A stretch of DNA of 64,000 bases from Tetracentron sinense (taxonomy: Eukaryota > Streptophyta > Magnoliopsida > Trochodendrales > Trochodendraceae). The translations under genes were made by a program, and so were the position numbers. This document shows positions 46,990 to 58,513 of this stretch, one piece after another. Each line of letters starts with the position of its first letter. Position 1 is the first letter of the stretch. The DNA lies in assembly GCA_015143295.1 (NCBI GenBank), contig CM026551.1, positions 47,542,034 to 47,606,033 of the forward strand, written 5' to 3'. The notes under the pieces were generated by a model, which saw only the letters and a list, made by a program, of their open reading frames with translations, had not been told where the DNA came from and ran no database searches.

Positions 46990-47040
46990 TCACGTGCATC
47001 GAACTGTACACACACGTGCAACGCGCGTGCCTTCCGCTAG
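46990..47040 (+). mobile_element. Helitron-like 3' terminus
   Basis: A GC-rich potential hairpin (CACGTGCAACGCGCGTG) lies ~10 bp before CTAG at 47037-47040, which is followed by T. This is the standard plant Helitron 3' end layout. The 5' terminus was not found, so the extent of the element is unknown. Confidence 0.6.
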
Positions 47041-50000
47041 TATTTAATAAAAATAAATTGTAATATGAAATAGTTTAAAATAAAATAATTCTTAAAAATA
47101 AAAATGTAAACAATATGTTCTTGAAATGGTAAGAAAATTTGAAATTCTATAAAATATGGATTGATTTATATTTACATATTATCGTTTCCCTCATTAAATT
47201 TAGTATAATAATGTTGAATTAATTCACCGTTTATTCCTTATTTTTCAAAAGCTTAAATAACTCAACTAAAGAAAGACTGTATCATAGAAGTCATAATTTC
47301 ATGATAGAATAATTACATGTAATCACATAAATGAAAAGGAAAAATAAAAAAATATTGAAAACAATTATATATAGATTTTTTATTAAATTCTTGAAATGTG
47401 TATCATTTTCAGTAATGAGAATTATAATATATCTCAGGTAGGATTCATTACGTAGGATGTTTGCTATAGAAAGTAGGTGTATCGAAGAAATGTGTATTGA
47501 AAATCATAATCAAATCTATATTATATTTCATTTGATTTAATTAACAAAATACTCAGCATGATATAATGGTGGTATAACTTTAAAATATCCTATAACAGAT
47601 AGTGTGTTAAGGATTTAATTTGTACTTTTTTTTGTATTGTGATTTACTTTATAATTTGATGAGAAACGCGTAAAGAATTTCTCAATAGGTTGAAGATTGA
47701 TGAATCTCTTGGGATGTGGTTAGTGGGATACTCACTACACTAAACTAACATCTACTATAGATGAATGATGTTTGTACTTTAAAAAAAAGAAAATAATGAA
47801 ACAAAAGTGAAATATCGACAATCGATGTATCTCTTCATCCACTGTAGATGAATGGGAACGGCGGAATGTGCTAGCCCAAGTGTTTTTCTCTTCCACAAGT
47901 TTTATACGAAACCAACATTTGTCCAAAAAAAAAAATTACTGTTGTAATGGGTTAAAGGCTTAAAGCTTCAACATTACTTTATAATTTGAAGGAGTGGAGA
48001 AAAGTGGAAAAACTTGGCAACTATATAGAGAAAGTGATCATAAGAGAAAAACTTTTGCATTCTCCATGTTGTGAATTATAATAGGATAGGAAGGCTTGAA
48101 AGCACAACCCATTACCTATTCTCAAAGGAAACCATTAACTCTTATATCACATAGACTGAAAGATGAAAGAGATAACCAAACAAAAACAACAACTCAAGGT
48201 AAGATGTAACATGCAAACTTAGAGAATGATAAAATAAGTGAAGACCTCTTCGAGGGGCCCAACCTCTCCTCTCATTAATGCTAATAGGTGTGGCACAGTA
48301 CAAAAAAACCCCACTTTTTCTTCTCCTTCACTCCCTCGCATCCCACAAACCAACACATGCCGGCGTCATTGCCTATCAATGGATACCACAAACATGTTAA
48401 GAATCAATTAAATGGAGATTTTGTTAACGGAAAAAGCAGTTGAAATGCAGATTCATGTAGAGATATAAACACAATTAGGGTGAAATATTAAAATACCTCA
48501 GTTATTTGAAATAATGTCAATTGGAACATCAAAGGTAGCAAAAATTTTCTCAGCCAGAAATCATCTAAGAATCTTTTTGAATTTCTAAAAAGTCTACTGG
48601 TACTTTTCCCTCACAATTGGACGGCGTTTCATTTGCACTAACAGAATCTGGACATAAAGAAAAGCCAAAACACATAGAAGCAAGATATATATCAGTGAAC
48701 CCCAGCTTACCTTCCAAAAATATATGTATATCAATGATTCTAATTAGAGCAAAGAACAATATCTACCCATTCAAATGAAGGAATATATTGAAGAAAAGCA
48801 TTATGAAATACAAATCCATATGGAAATAGAAAACAAACGACTAAGACGGAATCCATCCACTTGAATATTCATTTCTCTCTAGATTGAAACGTACTGTGAA
48901 ACACATAAAAGCTGAAACATCGTGATAGGTGTACCTAAGCTTCTGTGCTTATTTAGTGTGATGGGAACCGAGAAAAGATTATGTTTGACACAAAGTTGAA
49001 CCCATTATATAGTGATCAACAACATCAACTGAAAGGACATGTTGGATCAGCCTCAACAATCATTAATCGAAAAGAACGATTCCGAGCAATTTTAACCGTC
49101 ATAAGTAGAAGGATGCATTGGATCAATCTCTCAGCAAATGAAAAGGAGTGTTGGATCAATTGAGACATAGCCTAGGGGTGAGTCGGTTGGGTCTCAACAA
49201 ATCCAACGTTCTTGTCTCTCTCTCTTAACCCTCTCGTGGGAGCCTCTAAAATAACTCATTCCTTTAAACGGGGTTTCGAAGGGTCGTCTAAATCCCGTGT
49301 TATTTGATTGATATTTAAAAGAGGGAAGAGGTAAGAGAGGAAACATCTTCTAGACAGATACAACGGAGGGTGGAAAGACTGAAGAGATGATGCAATGAAA
49401 AAGCGGAGGCATACGAGTGTGTGTTGCTACTTGCTACAGGTCTGCCACATGATCACTTAAAGGGGATGAAGAGGTATGAATAGAAAAAAGTGTCTTTAAT
49501 CATAATGGTTCAGTTACTACACTCATAAACTGCCAAGTGGACTTTCCCGTCCCTGGCTTTCATTAGTAGTAATAATAATCGTCTCCAAAGGTTGTAAATT
49601 GTAACGGTAATCACAGTATATTCCGAACGGTTGTAACCACCCAACAATTACTTGATTGGTTTGACAAAGAGTTGTAACGCTTTGAAAAACTAAAAAGAAG
49701 ATGTGAAAAGTTGGACATTTAAGAGTTTTACATTGTTTCATAAATTGTGAAGTCTAAAACTCATTTAAATTCCATAAACCGTCTCCTAAAATCACTCCCC
49801 GGCCGCCATGTAGATCTCCCCCGTCCCCGGCTTTCATTAGTAGTACTTAAACAACAACCCGGAGAGGCCCACGTTGCGTCTCAAGAGCGTTTTTAGGAGG
49901 TTGGGATAAAAGATGTAATGAGTTCCCGTCATCTCTCTTCTTTTTTTGGGGTTGCAACTCTTTAATTTTGTTTGGCTTTTTGAGTGGGTACACATATCTT

Positions 50001-50209
50001 CAATGTTTTGGGGAGGCTACACAACTCTTTAAAAAATTTGGGATTTGGGGTTGTATGGGGAAGAAACTCTTGGTGCATAAGAGTTTAAGAGTTAAAACAG
50101 TGACTCTTCACCCTTCACAAGAAATTCTCTCTCCTCATTTCCAAGTGTTACAATGGTTCAAATCCTCAATGTCTCTTCAATCTTCATGTCCTTACTCCTA
50201 ACCCTAAAT
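47041..50209. other. Intergenic, no gene recognised
   Basis: Only short, unrelated open frames. A phrase CCCGTCCCCGGCTTTCATTA occurs near 49548 (one base shorter) and 49820, marking a diverged duplication of ~270 bp. I see nothing else that I can name. Confidence 0.5.
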
Positions 50210-50218
50210 TTAATTCAA

Positions 50219-53045
50219 GGGTTTTTTCCCTATATACACCCAAGGTTTTTTGAGAAACCCAAAATACACCTTATTTTCAAATTTTTACTTTTATACACCC
50301 AAATACTTTTTCAGGACATTGATACGAACCCTTTTCTAATATCAGCAAATAAAACAAGTTACTTGGGAATTTGGTTCTCTTCGAGGGGAACCGAGACCTC
50401 CTTTTGGATTCTCTTCGAGGAAAATTCTTCCTCCAAACCTTTTTTACAAGGTAATTTCTTAGTCAATCCATGTCTCTAGATTTCATTAATTCAAGTATAA
50501 ATAGAGTACAAATAACTGAAATGAACCAACTCATTCAACCCATGTTTACTACTCTCACTAAGTCATGTAACCACCCACGTAACCACTACTTCCTAAACTT
50601 CATCTAAAACTAAACCACAACTCCTAAAAACTAGTCTTTCTCTTAACCGTGTAACTACCCTTAGGAATTACTACCCTACTACTAATATGCATGAGATACC
50701 ATGAAAGACAATATGCACGTATCAAACCACCCCTCTTATAACAACATTGTCCTCAAGGTTGAATTGGATATCGATCCACAATGGAAAAGAATGGTATCCA
50801 AGTAGTGTCATCGAGAGGATAGCCACACCAATATATCAGCACTCCACTCACTATCCGGTTGGCACACGTGCTCTGCAGGTCTAAAATTTGTAGCATCTCT
50901 TTGATGACTTGTTCTATGGACACATTCTGGGATCGATCCACCGGTCTCTCTTCCGACCTAGCAACTAACTCTTTACACATGATCTTCTCACCATTGTCCA
51001 CCATCACATAAAAATTATCACTTGATTGAACATCCACCCCTATTTTCTTGATCAATGATGAATCAACAAAATTGTGTATACTACCGTTGTCGATCAAGAT
51101 GATAACTGGTAACTACCCTTAGGAATTACTACCCTACTACTAATATGCATGAGATACCATGAAAGACAATATGCACGTATCAAACCACCCCTCTTATAAC
51201 AACATTGTCCTCAAGGTTGAATTGGATATCGATCCACAATGGAAGAGAATGGTATCCAAGTAGTGTCATCAAGAGGACGGCCACACCAATATATCCGCAC
51301 TCCGCTCACTGTCTGGTTGGCACACGTGCTCTGCAAGTCTAAAATCTGTAGTATCTCTTTGATGATTTGTTCTATGGACACATTCTAGGATCGATCCGCC
51401 AGTCTCTCTTCCGACCTAGCAACTGACTCTTTGCACATGATCTTCTCACCATTGTCCACCATCACATTAAAATTATCACTTGATTGAACATCCACCCTTA
51501 TTTTCTTGATCAATGATGAATCAACAAAATTGTGTGTACTACCGTTGTCGATCAAGATGATAACCGGTTGGGATTGAACCACCCCTTTGACACGTTGAAA
51601 GCTTCGACCTTCATCTACTTCTCCTTTCTCTTTGATGATAATGTCCACCAATTAATCAAGCTTGCTCTCAAGAGCAATTAATTTTTGGAGAATCTCTTCC
51701 AGGGCTCATAATACATCTTTACCCATCTCTATAATTGAAACCTAGGCTTTGATACCAAATGATACGAACCATTTTCTAATATCAACAAATAAAACAAGTT
51801 ACTAGGGAATTTGGTTCTCTTCAAGGGGAACCGAGACCTCCTTTTGGATTCTCTTTGAGGGAAATCCTTCCTCCAAACCTTTTTTACAAGGTAATTTCTT
51901 AGTCAATCCATATCTTTAGATTTCATTAATTCAAATATAAATAGAGTACAAATAACCGAAAGGGACCAACTCATTCAACCCATGTTTACTACTCCCACTA
52001 ACTCATTTAACCACCCATGTAACCACTACTTCCTAGACTTCATCTACAACTAAACCACAACTCCTAAAAACTCTTCTTTCTCCTAACCGTGTAACTACCC
52101 TTAGGAATTACTACCCTACTACTAATATGCATGAGATATCATGAAAGACAATATGCACGTATTAGACATTTTTGCCCTTATGTCTAAAGAAGAGGTTTCT
52201 TCCTCACCCTAACCCTTTCTCTCCTCATGACTCCCCCATTGTTCCCGTCGGCACCCACCATTGCTTTGGAATATTGTGGAATTACAAGTTTTAAAAAATT
52301 GTATTTTCTCAATAAAAATATTATCCGTTGGTTTATTTAAATTTCCCTCAAGTTTCAATCGCCTGCTTCAGTGTTTGGTAGAATTTTTCCTCTCTTTCCC
52401 TTTAGAGTCAACAATCTATCACACCAAAGCACCAAACTCTCTTATTTTTTGCAACTCTCTCTCATGCGGTCATGCCTATCTCTTGGTTTCATTTTTTTGG
52501 CAAGGTTATGACCAAGCTCGACAAGAAATCATCCATTGCCGGAAAATGACCGGTAAGTGTTTACGTTTATCGGAATACTAGTTGTTTTATGTCGTTTATC
52601 CTTTTTTCTTTTACTTTTAGTTATATGAATTACCAGATATAAAATTCGCTTGTTATCTGTAGTTTTCATCTTTTTATTACCTTCTTTTCAAGTCCTTTTT
52701 AGGGTTTTTCTTTTCGTTTAATCTATTGTTTTCATTTCACTCACTTCTTATCTGAAATTGTACTTATGAGAAGATAAACGACATCTTTGGCATCGGAAAA
52801 GCCGCTTTCTTAGTGGTGATTAATTTCTTTTAGAGCACCGATCACACCGACAGTTTTACAATGAAATTAAACTAAAGAGAGAATGAGGAAGTAGCGTAAC
52901 CCTTTCAAAATCTTACGAACCTCTTCTTTTGACTTAGGAGCAAAAATGTCCTAAATTTTTTTTGGGTGTATAAAAGTATAAAATTAAAAATAAGGTGTAT
53001 TTTGGGTCTTTGAGAGAACCCTGGGTGTATACAGGGAAAAACCTA
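50219..53045. mobile_element. Non-autonomous Mutator-like element, split by an LTR element
   Basis: Long terminal inverted repeats (>110 bp) start at 50219 (GGGTTTTTTCCCTATATACA) and end at 53045 (GTGTATACAGGGAAAAACC). The exact 9-bp target duplication TTAATTCAA lies at 50210-50218 and 53046-53054. The left repeat is interrupted at 50319/50320 and resumes at 52165 (GACATTTTTGCCC), pairing with GGAGCAAAAATGTCC at the right. Without the insert the element is ~980 bp. Its interior (52200-52900) encodes no recognisable transposase. Nine-bp duplications and long inverted repeats are diagnostic of the Mutator superfamily. Confidence 0.9.
50320..52164 (-). mobile_element. Deleted Ty3/gypsy LTR retrotransposon
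   Basis: Two ~405-bp LTRs (50320-50725 and 51761-52164) begin TGATACG and end CGTATCA (right copy CGTATTA). The 5-bp target duplication GACAT lies at 50315-50319 and 52165-52169. On the minus strand the primer-binding site TTTGGTATCAAAGCC follows the right LTR (51760 downwards), matching initiator tRNA-Met. A polypurine tract AAGAGGGGTGG precedes the left LTR. Inside are two tandem copies of a protease-like segment (IDNGSTHNFVDSSLIKK) and a chromodomain-like end (VLIYWCGYPLDDTTWIP), separated by an 80-bp LTR piece. Most of gag and pol is missing, so it cannot move by itself. Confidence 0.9.
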
Positions 53046-53199
53046 TTAATTCAATGGTCGCGCCGGTTCGTATTGCTGCCTATTTAAAAACCCATACATC
53101 TACTTGATCCCCCATGTATAATTCCATTTGTGAAACTCTTTCCATCATTGTTGTAATCTATGAGCAAAGGACAAACAATTAACTTTCTCCAGATTGTGA

Positions 53200-53525
53200 A
53201 ACCAAATCCTCTACGGTCCTTGAGGTCTCCGCGTGTCTCTTTTGACACTCCTTAATTATGGTTAAGATTCACTCATCCTTGGTTTTTAGAAAAAAATATT
53301 AATTATTCTTTTAAAATTAAAAAAGTGTTTTTATGGGTATTTTTAATATTAAATTATTACAAAAATTAATATTTTTTTTCTAAAAACCAAGGATAGGTGG
53401 GTGAACCTTAAGGGTAGGTGAATCTTAACCACAGTTAAGGGGTGTCAAAATGAACACGTGGCGACCTCAGAGGATATAACCGGATTTGCCAAATCTCGTT
53501 GTCACCATAGAGGATTTAGTCTCTA
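53200..53525. mobile_element. Fold-back MITE (diverged copy)
   Basis: The ends CCAAATCCTCTACGG and CATAGAGGATTTAG, with arms holding TTTTGACACTCCTTAA and GGGGTGTCAAAATG, match the family at 45159 and 62229. The target duplication is not clear. Confidence 0.75.
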
Positions 53526-53807
53526 TTATTATAATGTTGTCATAGGTCAGGCCACGGTAGGCCTAGGTTTTACTGGGCTCCGCCCTTATTTACATGGGTG
53601 AGGTCCTTGCCTTTGCCTTTGAATGGCCTGAACTAGCTAGATAGATTCAAGACCTCTCGTTAACCTTTAGGTTGAAAGATTAAAAAAAGTTATATTATGT
53701 TTTTGCAATTTTTTTCTATATTAATTGTTAACCTAACATGCAATGTTCCTTTATTTGGGCTTGTGATCGACAATGCAATGTTTTACCGATTTTTTTCTAC
53801 ATTAATT

Positions 53808-54055
53808 CACTACAAAATTCAAGCTTTTTAGTGGTGGTTCAAAACCGCCGTTAATTACTATAACAGCAGTTTAACACACCGTCGTTATATATCTTGTTGG
53901 GGAAGCCTTTTACGGCAATGTTCATGGCGGTTCCAAGAATCGCCATTGTTGATGTCCTTTGTACCGACGGTTTTGTAGGCCCTTTAACGACAGCTAAACA
54001 AGGACAATTTCGTCAATCCAAGTATGCATTTAAAGGTGGTTTATAACCGCCATTA
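53808..54055. mobile_element. CACTA-like transposon terminus
   Basis: CACTACAAAATTCAAG at 53808 resembles the terminal repeat of CACTA elements. The next 240 bp repeat short words AACCGCC, GCGGTT and CGACGG in both orientations, like CACTA subterminal arrays. The matching TTTGTAGTG end is not in view, so this is a truncated or mis-assigned end. Confidence 0.4.
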
Positions 54056-54114
54056 TATATGTATTATAAAATGTGTTAAGGAACTTTCTTTTACTATATC
54101 AAAATCAATATCTC

Positions 54115-54625
54115 AAACATTTAGAGAGACCGAAATGCTTGAGCTCGAAGAGATCATTGGAAAATCTATTGCAACATTTGAGGTATGTAATAAATACTTC
54201 TTTATATTTTTTTTTTTCTATTTTAAAAATATTATATTTTCTTGTTTAAATGTAGAAAAATATATTGATTGTTTTTTTTAATAAAATTACCATTTTAAAG
54301 CAACAATCTTGGAAAATTTTAATGCAACTAAATCATGGTATAATGCATGCAAAAGATGCAATACAAAGATAATTGTCAAAAGAGAAGGAGTTGAGTGCAA
54401 AATTTGCAACATGTCCAAAGGTAATGATATGAAATTTTCAAATTATATACATATAAAATATAAATTTATTTTTCTTAATTTAATTGATTATACATTTTGT
54501 GTAGTTAATGTTAAGGTTCAGGGTTAAAATGCAGCAACACAAAAATTTGTGACTGTTTTTTATGATACAAAAAAGTTTATTAGATATCCTTTAGATGATC
54601 TTTTACGTCTCGAAGAAGAGGTAAT
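54115..54625 (+). pseudogene. RPA1-like (replication factor A C-terminal) relic
   Basis: Three exon-like pieces read LEEIIGKSIATFE (ending at a GTATGT donor near 54183), then ATILENFNATKSWYNACKRC and CKICNMSK (54297-54418), then KFVTVFYDTKKFIRYPLDDL (54542-54620). The CxxC..CxxC zinc pattern and the order match the C-terminal OB-fold of RPA1-like proteins. Many such copies in plants are carried by Helitrons or are their decayed cargo. The N-terminal domains are absent. A Helitron-type end at 57457 supports that origin. Confidence 0.55.
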
Positions 54626-54919
54626 ATTTTTACTATATTATTTATATTTTAAAATTATATATATGTGAATAAATTTTAACATTTGTTTTAATATTATTGC
54701 ATGAAAAAAAATAAATTATTTGATCAAGTAACAGACTGTAGAGGAAAAATGTATATATTTCTTATCAATTTGAAAAAAAAAGATTGACATTATAACAAAT
54801 AATTTTAATGTACATAAAGTGGAAGAGGACATTGATTGATGAAACTGGTTATTCTGGCGATGATCAATTGTCCAAAAAAAAAAATATATATATATATATG
54901 AAGAAATTGAAAGGTCAGT

Positions 54920-57111
54920 TGTCACGACCCAAAATACCCCCTAGTAGTTAGGGTATTTTGACTTAACATGACATATCAACCATCCTGTACAATACAAGGC
55001 ACAAACTACAGTGGAAACTAAAACATTTAATATACATGACTGAAGTATTCCAAGATTTACTAAACTTAAAGTAAAGAGCAAACATGCTTGCTTACAAAAC
55101 ACTTATATACATCAAAAGTTTTCCTGTTCACGTCTCTCAAAAATTAGCCTTATCCAAGTCCATAGTCTCCATCTGAGGTTCTATCGAATGCTTCTCCTCA
55201 TCGTAGTCCTCCTCAATTTATGGACCGAGCGCACATATATCAAAACCTGCACCTGCCAAGATAAAATGTACGACTGAATATGAAATATTTCGCTAGTACA
55301 AACCAATAGCTAACAATAGATAATAACATGACATAGCTTGCATGAAAATTAAAACAATATCATCATGATGCATGCATGAACTTGATACTTAAACAATTAT
55401 TTTCGTGCCATTTTAAAACATGTTTGTAACTCATGGTTCTTGTCGTGTACTATGTTTTTATAAAATCATACAGCATTGTTCTTGTTCTTGTCTTACGTGA
55501 ATAATGGTATTTCACTTGCCTTTTCCTGTTCTTGCTTGAATCTCTTCTATACATGCATGAAGCTGCGAGTTAGAACCTTGACATGGAAACAGCCATGAGA
55601 CTGTCTTATTATAATAAATATATATATATATATATACACACACAATGTCTGGCTTAATCATTGTTTTTGATAACTTGAAGCCTAAGGAAATAGATTTAAA
55701 CATGTCTTTCATAAACCATTTTCGTTTCATTTTTTTTAACTCAAGAGAAAAAATTGTATAACATGCTTTCTTAAAACTGAAATCATGAAATGCATGCATG
55801 AACAACATGTATTATAAACATAAGAACATGCTTGAGGAAATTTATATACTATTAACATCGATGTAATATTCATGGTTACTCACATATTCAATAACAATTA
55901 TCCATAAGCATGTATTCAGCATATCAATTTCAGAATTATATCTTCAAGGTAAGCTAGTAGAATGTACTTACAATTATAAGCTTTGATCATGATCTTTTAG
56001 AAATCAAAAGCGACGGAAGAGATTCTAACTTGATCCTGTAGATCAAGCCTTGTGGTAAACCGCCCCTTAGGACATACACATAGGTCAATGTATTACCCCT
56101 TATCATAAAAATATTCTAAACACTTTAAATCACTCATATGGAAGCTGAATTAAGCTTCTCTGCTCATCTGCAATCAATCACAGCATCTATCGCCACGACG
56201 ACCGATCGCCCACTTCCAACAATCGATCGTCCAGATTACCCGATTTTTGCAATCCCAATGATCGATCGTCCAAACTACCCGATTTTTGCAATCCCAATGA
56301 TCAATCGTCCAAACTGCGCAGAATATAACATCCAGATTTTTCTCGAGGCTACCACCTTCTACTCTTCTCATACAACCCATCCCCACTTCATATATCATTT
56401 CCATACAATATAACAGGGTCTCAGACCCATAATTCAACCATTCCATACACTAATAACTCAAGAACATGAAAATTCACCTAAGAACTGTGAAATGGAGAAC
56501 ATGAGGAAATGTTTTACCCTCTATATGCAATTACACGCTTCTGAGGTTGAAAATAATTCTGGAAATGGATTCAGAGCACTAAAAAACATTGCGGGTAATG
56601 AGCCACTCTCACTACCTTACTTTCTCTCTCTAGAAACCTTTATCTCTCTCTAGGATGAGCTTCTCTCTCTACAATATTTTGTCTAGCAGTTTCTATCTCT
56701 CTAAAATGAAAGAAATAAGCTGTTTGCTCATTTATATAGTCTTTAACACATGTGAGACACTTGCCTCTTGAAAGACAAGTGTAAATGTTGGTTAGTGGAC
56801 ACATGGCACACATGAGTGTGACCACGTGTCTGTTTGACTGTTGACTTCCAGCATTTTTCTACATTTTTTCGCTCGTTAATTCATAACTAAGTAATCATAC
56901 GCGCGAAAATTACGAAACTTCAAGAGACTCCAGTCTGACACCTACTGTAAAAATTTCGAGTAAAAATACTGAGTTCTAAGGTTAAAAAGTAAGTTCGGTA
57001 AAATACTGACAAACCCACAATTTTTATGATTTTAAACAAAATACATTGTATACAAATACCATTCATATATATTATATAAAATAATAGGAATCTCATTTTC
57101 GAGGTCTTACA
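54920..57111 (-). mobile_element. Long solo-LTR-like element (2.2 kb)
   Basis: It begins TGTCACGACCC and ends GAGGTCTTACA, the TG..CA ends seen in long LTRs of plant Ty3/gypsy (Tat/Ogre-like) elements. On the minus strand a TATA-like GACTATATAAATGAG lies at 56730-56745. The 5-bp flanks (TCAGT, TCGGC) match at only three positions, so the boundary is tentative. It shares words with 58514-60886 (CCAAAAT, ACCATCCTGTA, GAAATGTAC-like). It splits the RPA-like/Helitron unit. The interior has a tandem ~39-bp repeat at 56210-56320. Confidence 0.6.
56205..56320. repeat. Tandem ~39-bp repeat with CGATCGTCCA words
   Basis: Three imperfect units contain ATCGATCGTCCA or ATCAATCGTCCA, then ACTACCCGATTTTTGCAATC. 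On both strands this gives artefactual repeat peptides (RPNYPIFAIPMI), not a real protein. Confidence 0.85.
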
Positions 57112-57424
57112 TCGGCAAACATATTATTTTATATTCTAGACTTTTTACTTATTTTAGTTTGGTTTTGAAGAACAATAGCTTACGTTTGAATAAATACGAA
57201 GTTTAGTTATATTATTATCATTCTTTTTTTTTATTAACATAATTTTTCTTTCTTTAGTATTGATTAGCATTAGTTGCTTAGTCTAATATTCTTGTTTACT
57301 GTTTTAGCAACCTTAAATATCACCCCAAATAATTGGAATGACTTTCATGTCTTTGAAAACTTCTGAAAAAATTATAAGAAATCCGTAAATTTAGTATTTT
57401 AATTTTTTCATATTATGAAAAGAA

Positions 57425-57457
57425 AAATTACGGGCATTGCACGTGCATTTTTACTAG
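57425..57457 (+). mobile_element. Helitron 3' terminus
   Basis: TTACGGGCATTGCACGTGCA, containing a self-complementary TGCACGTGCA, is followed by TTTTTACTAG and a T. This matches the plant Helitron 3' end: a hairpin ~10 bp before CTRR, inserted between A and T. With the RPA-like relic at 54115 it defines the right end of a probable Helitron broken by the long LTR. Confidence 0.65.
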
Positions 57458-57477
57458 TGAAACCAAATGCTTGCACA

Positions 57478-57790
57478 TGTCCCTTTTAACCCACCTTTTA
57501 ATTATTATTAGGCTTAACTAAATTAACTATATATATATATTCTAAAACAGAGATTGGATGGATGAATTCTAAGGGTGAGTGAATCTTAACCACAATTAAT
57601 GAGTGTTAAAAAAGGGGCGTGGAGCCGAATACACGATCCACTATCTATTTCCCTATTTATAATTGACAAAAGGCGATCTGACCTTGGTTTTTTTTTCAAA
57701 ACAAAAATATTAACCTTAATTTCCTTAAGCTTAACCATAGTTAAACGGGTGTTAAAAGGGACACAAGGACACGACATTTGACTACATAGT
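57478..57790. repeat. Decayed fold-back MITE family fragment
   Basis: GTCCCTTTTAACCCACC, GTGAGTGAATCTTAACCAC and AACGGGTGTTAAAAGGGAC are arm words of the fold-back family in diverged order. Confidence 0.55.
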
Positions 57791-57954
57791 CAAATGTTTG
57801 GTGGGCTAATTATTACCCTTTTTAATAAAAGTAGCAATCTATCTATTTCCCTATTTATAGTTAACAAAAAGCGATACTCCATAGTTTCCTAATAAAAGTA
57901 GCAAATAATAGATGATCTATACCAATTAAACTTTTGTGAGAGATTTATACGTAA

Positions 57955-58470
57955 CTAGTGGGTCACACATGCGATGCACGTGAGAGAGAATCGTGAGGGA
58001 GCGGGATTGAGAATAGGGACCCTAACATGGGGCATTTTGGTAAAAAAAAATTTAAGAAACATTTTGGGTATAGAAACTTACTGGACATTTTGAGTAAAAA
58101 ATTTGTGAGGGTTATGCTAGGTATAGAAATATGATGTATGGTCATTTTGAGAACCAAAAAGCTTTTAGGGGCATTTTTGGCATAGAAAAAATGAGGCCTT
58201 TTTCGGTATATAAACTAAAGGGAAATTTTACAAATAAAGAAAATGAAATATAGGCAAACTTGATGAACATTTTGGGTTAAAAAATTTGTGAGGGGCATTT
58301 TGGGTATAGAAATTTGGCATAGGGGCATTTTGGGTACTAACAAAATATTTGGGACATTCTAACCATAGGAAAAATGTTGAAGGCATTTTGGGTATAGAAA
58401 CCTAATTTAAAGACATTTTGAGAATAAAAAAACTTTAGAGATATTTTGGCTAAGAAAATTAAAAAAATAT
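57955..58470 (-). mobile_element. Helitron-like family member with iterated GGCATTTTGGG words
   Basis: On the minus strand it terminates CACGTGCATCGCATGTGTG, then ACCCACTAG and TT, with a hairpin before CTAG. The body holds about ten imperfect iterations of a 40-50-bp unit containing GGGCATTTTGGGTATAGAAA. The first ~200 bp match 21797-22020. No protein is encoded. Confidence 0.6.
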
Positions 58471-58513
58471 ATATTTTTAATGGTAAAAGGAAATGATCCA
58501 ACTGGACCGATCG

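Noticed and set aside
52261-52581. Possible transposase frame inside the Mutator-like element
   Set aside because: The 106-codon product has no MULE transposase motifs and the element is too small to be autonomous.
56138-56446. Open frames on both strands with repeated peptides
   Set aside because: They come from the tandem ~39-bp DNA repeat, which keeps frames open in both directions.
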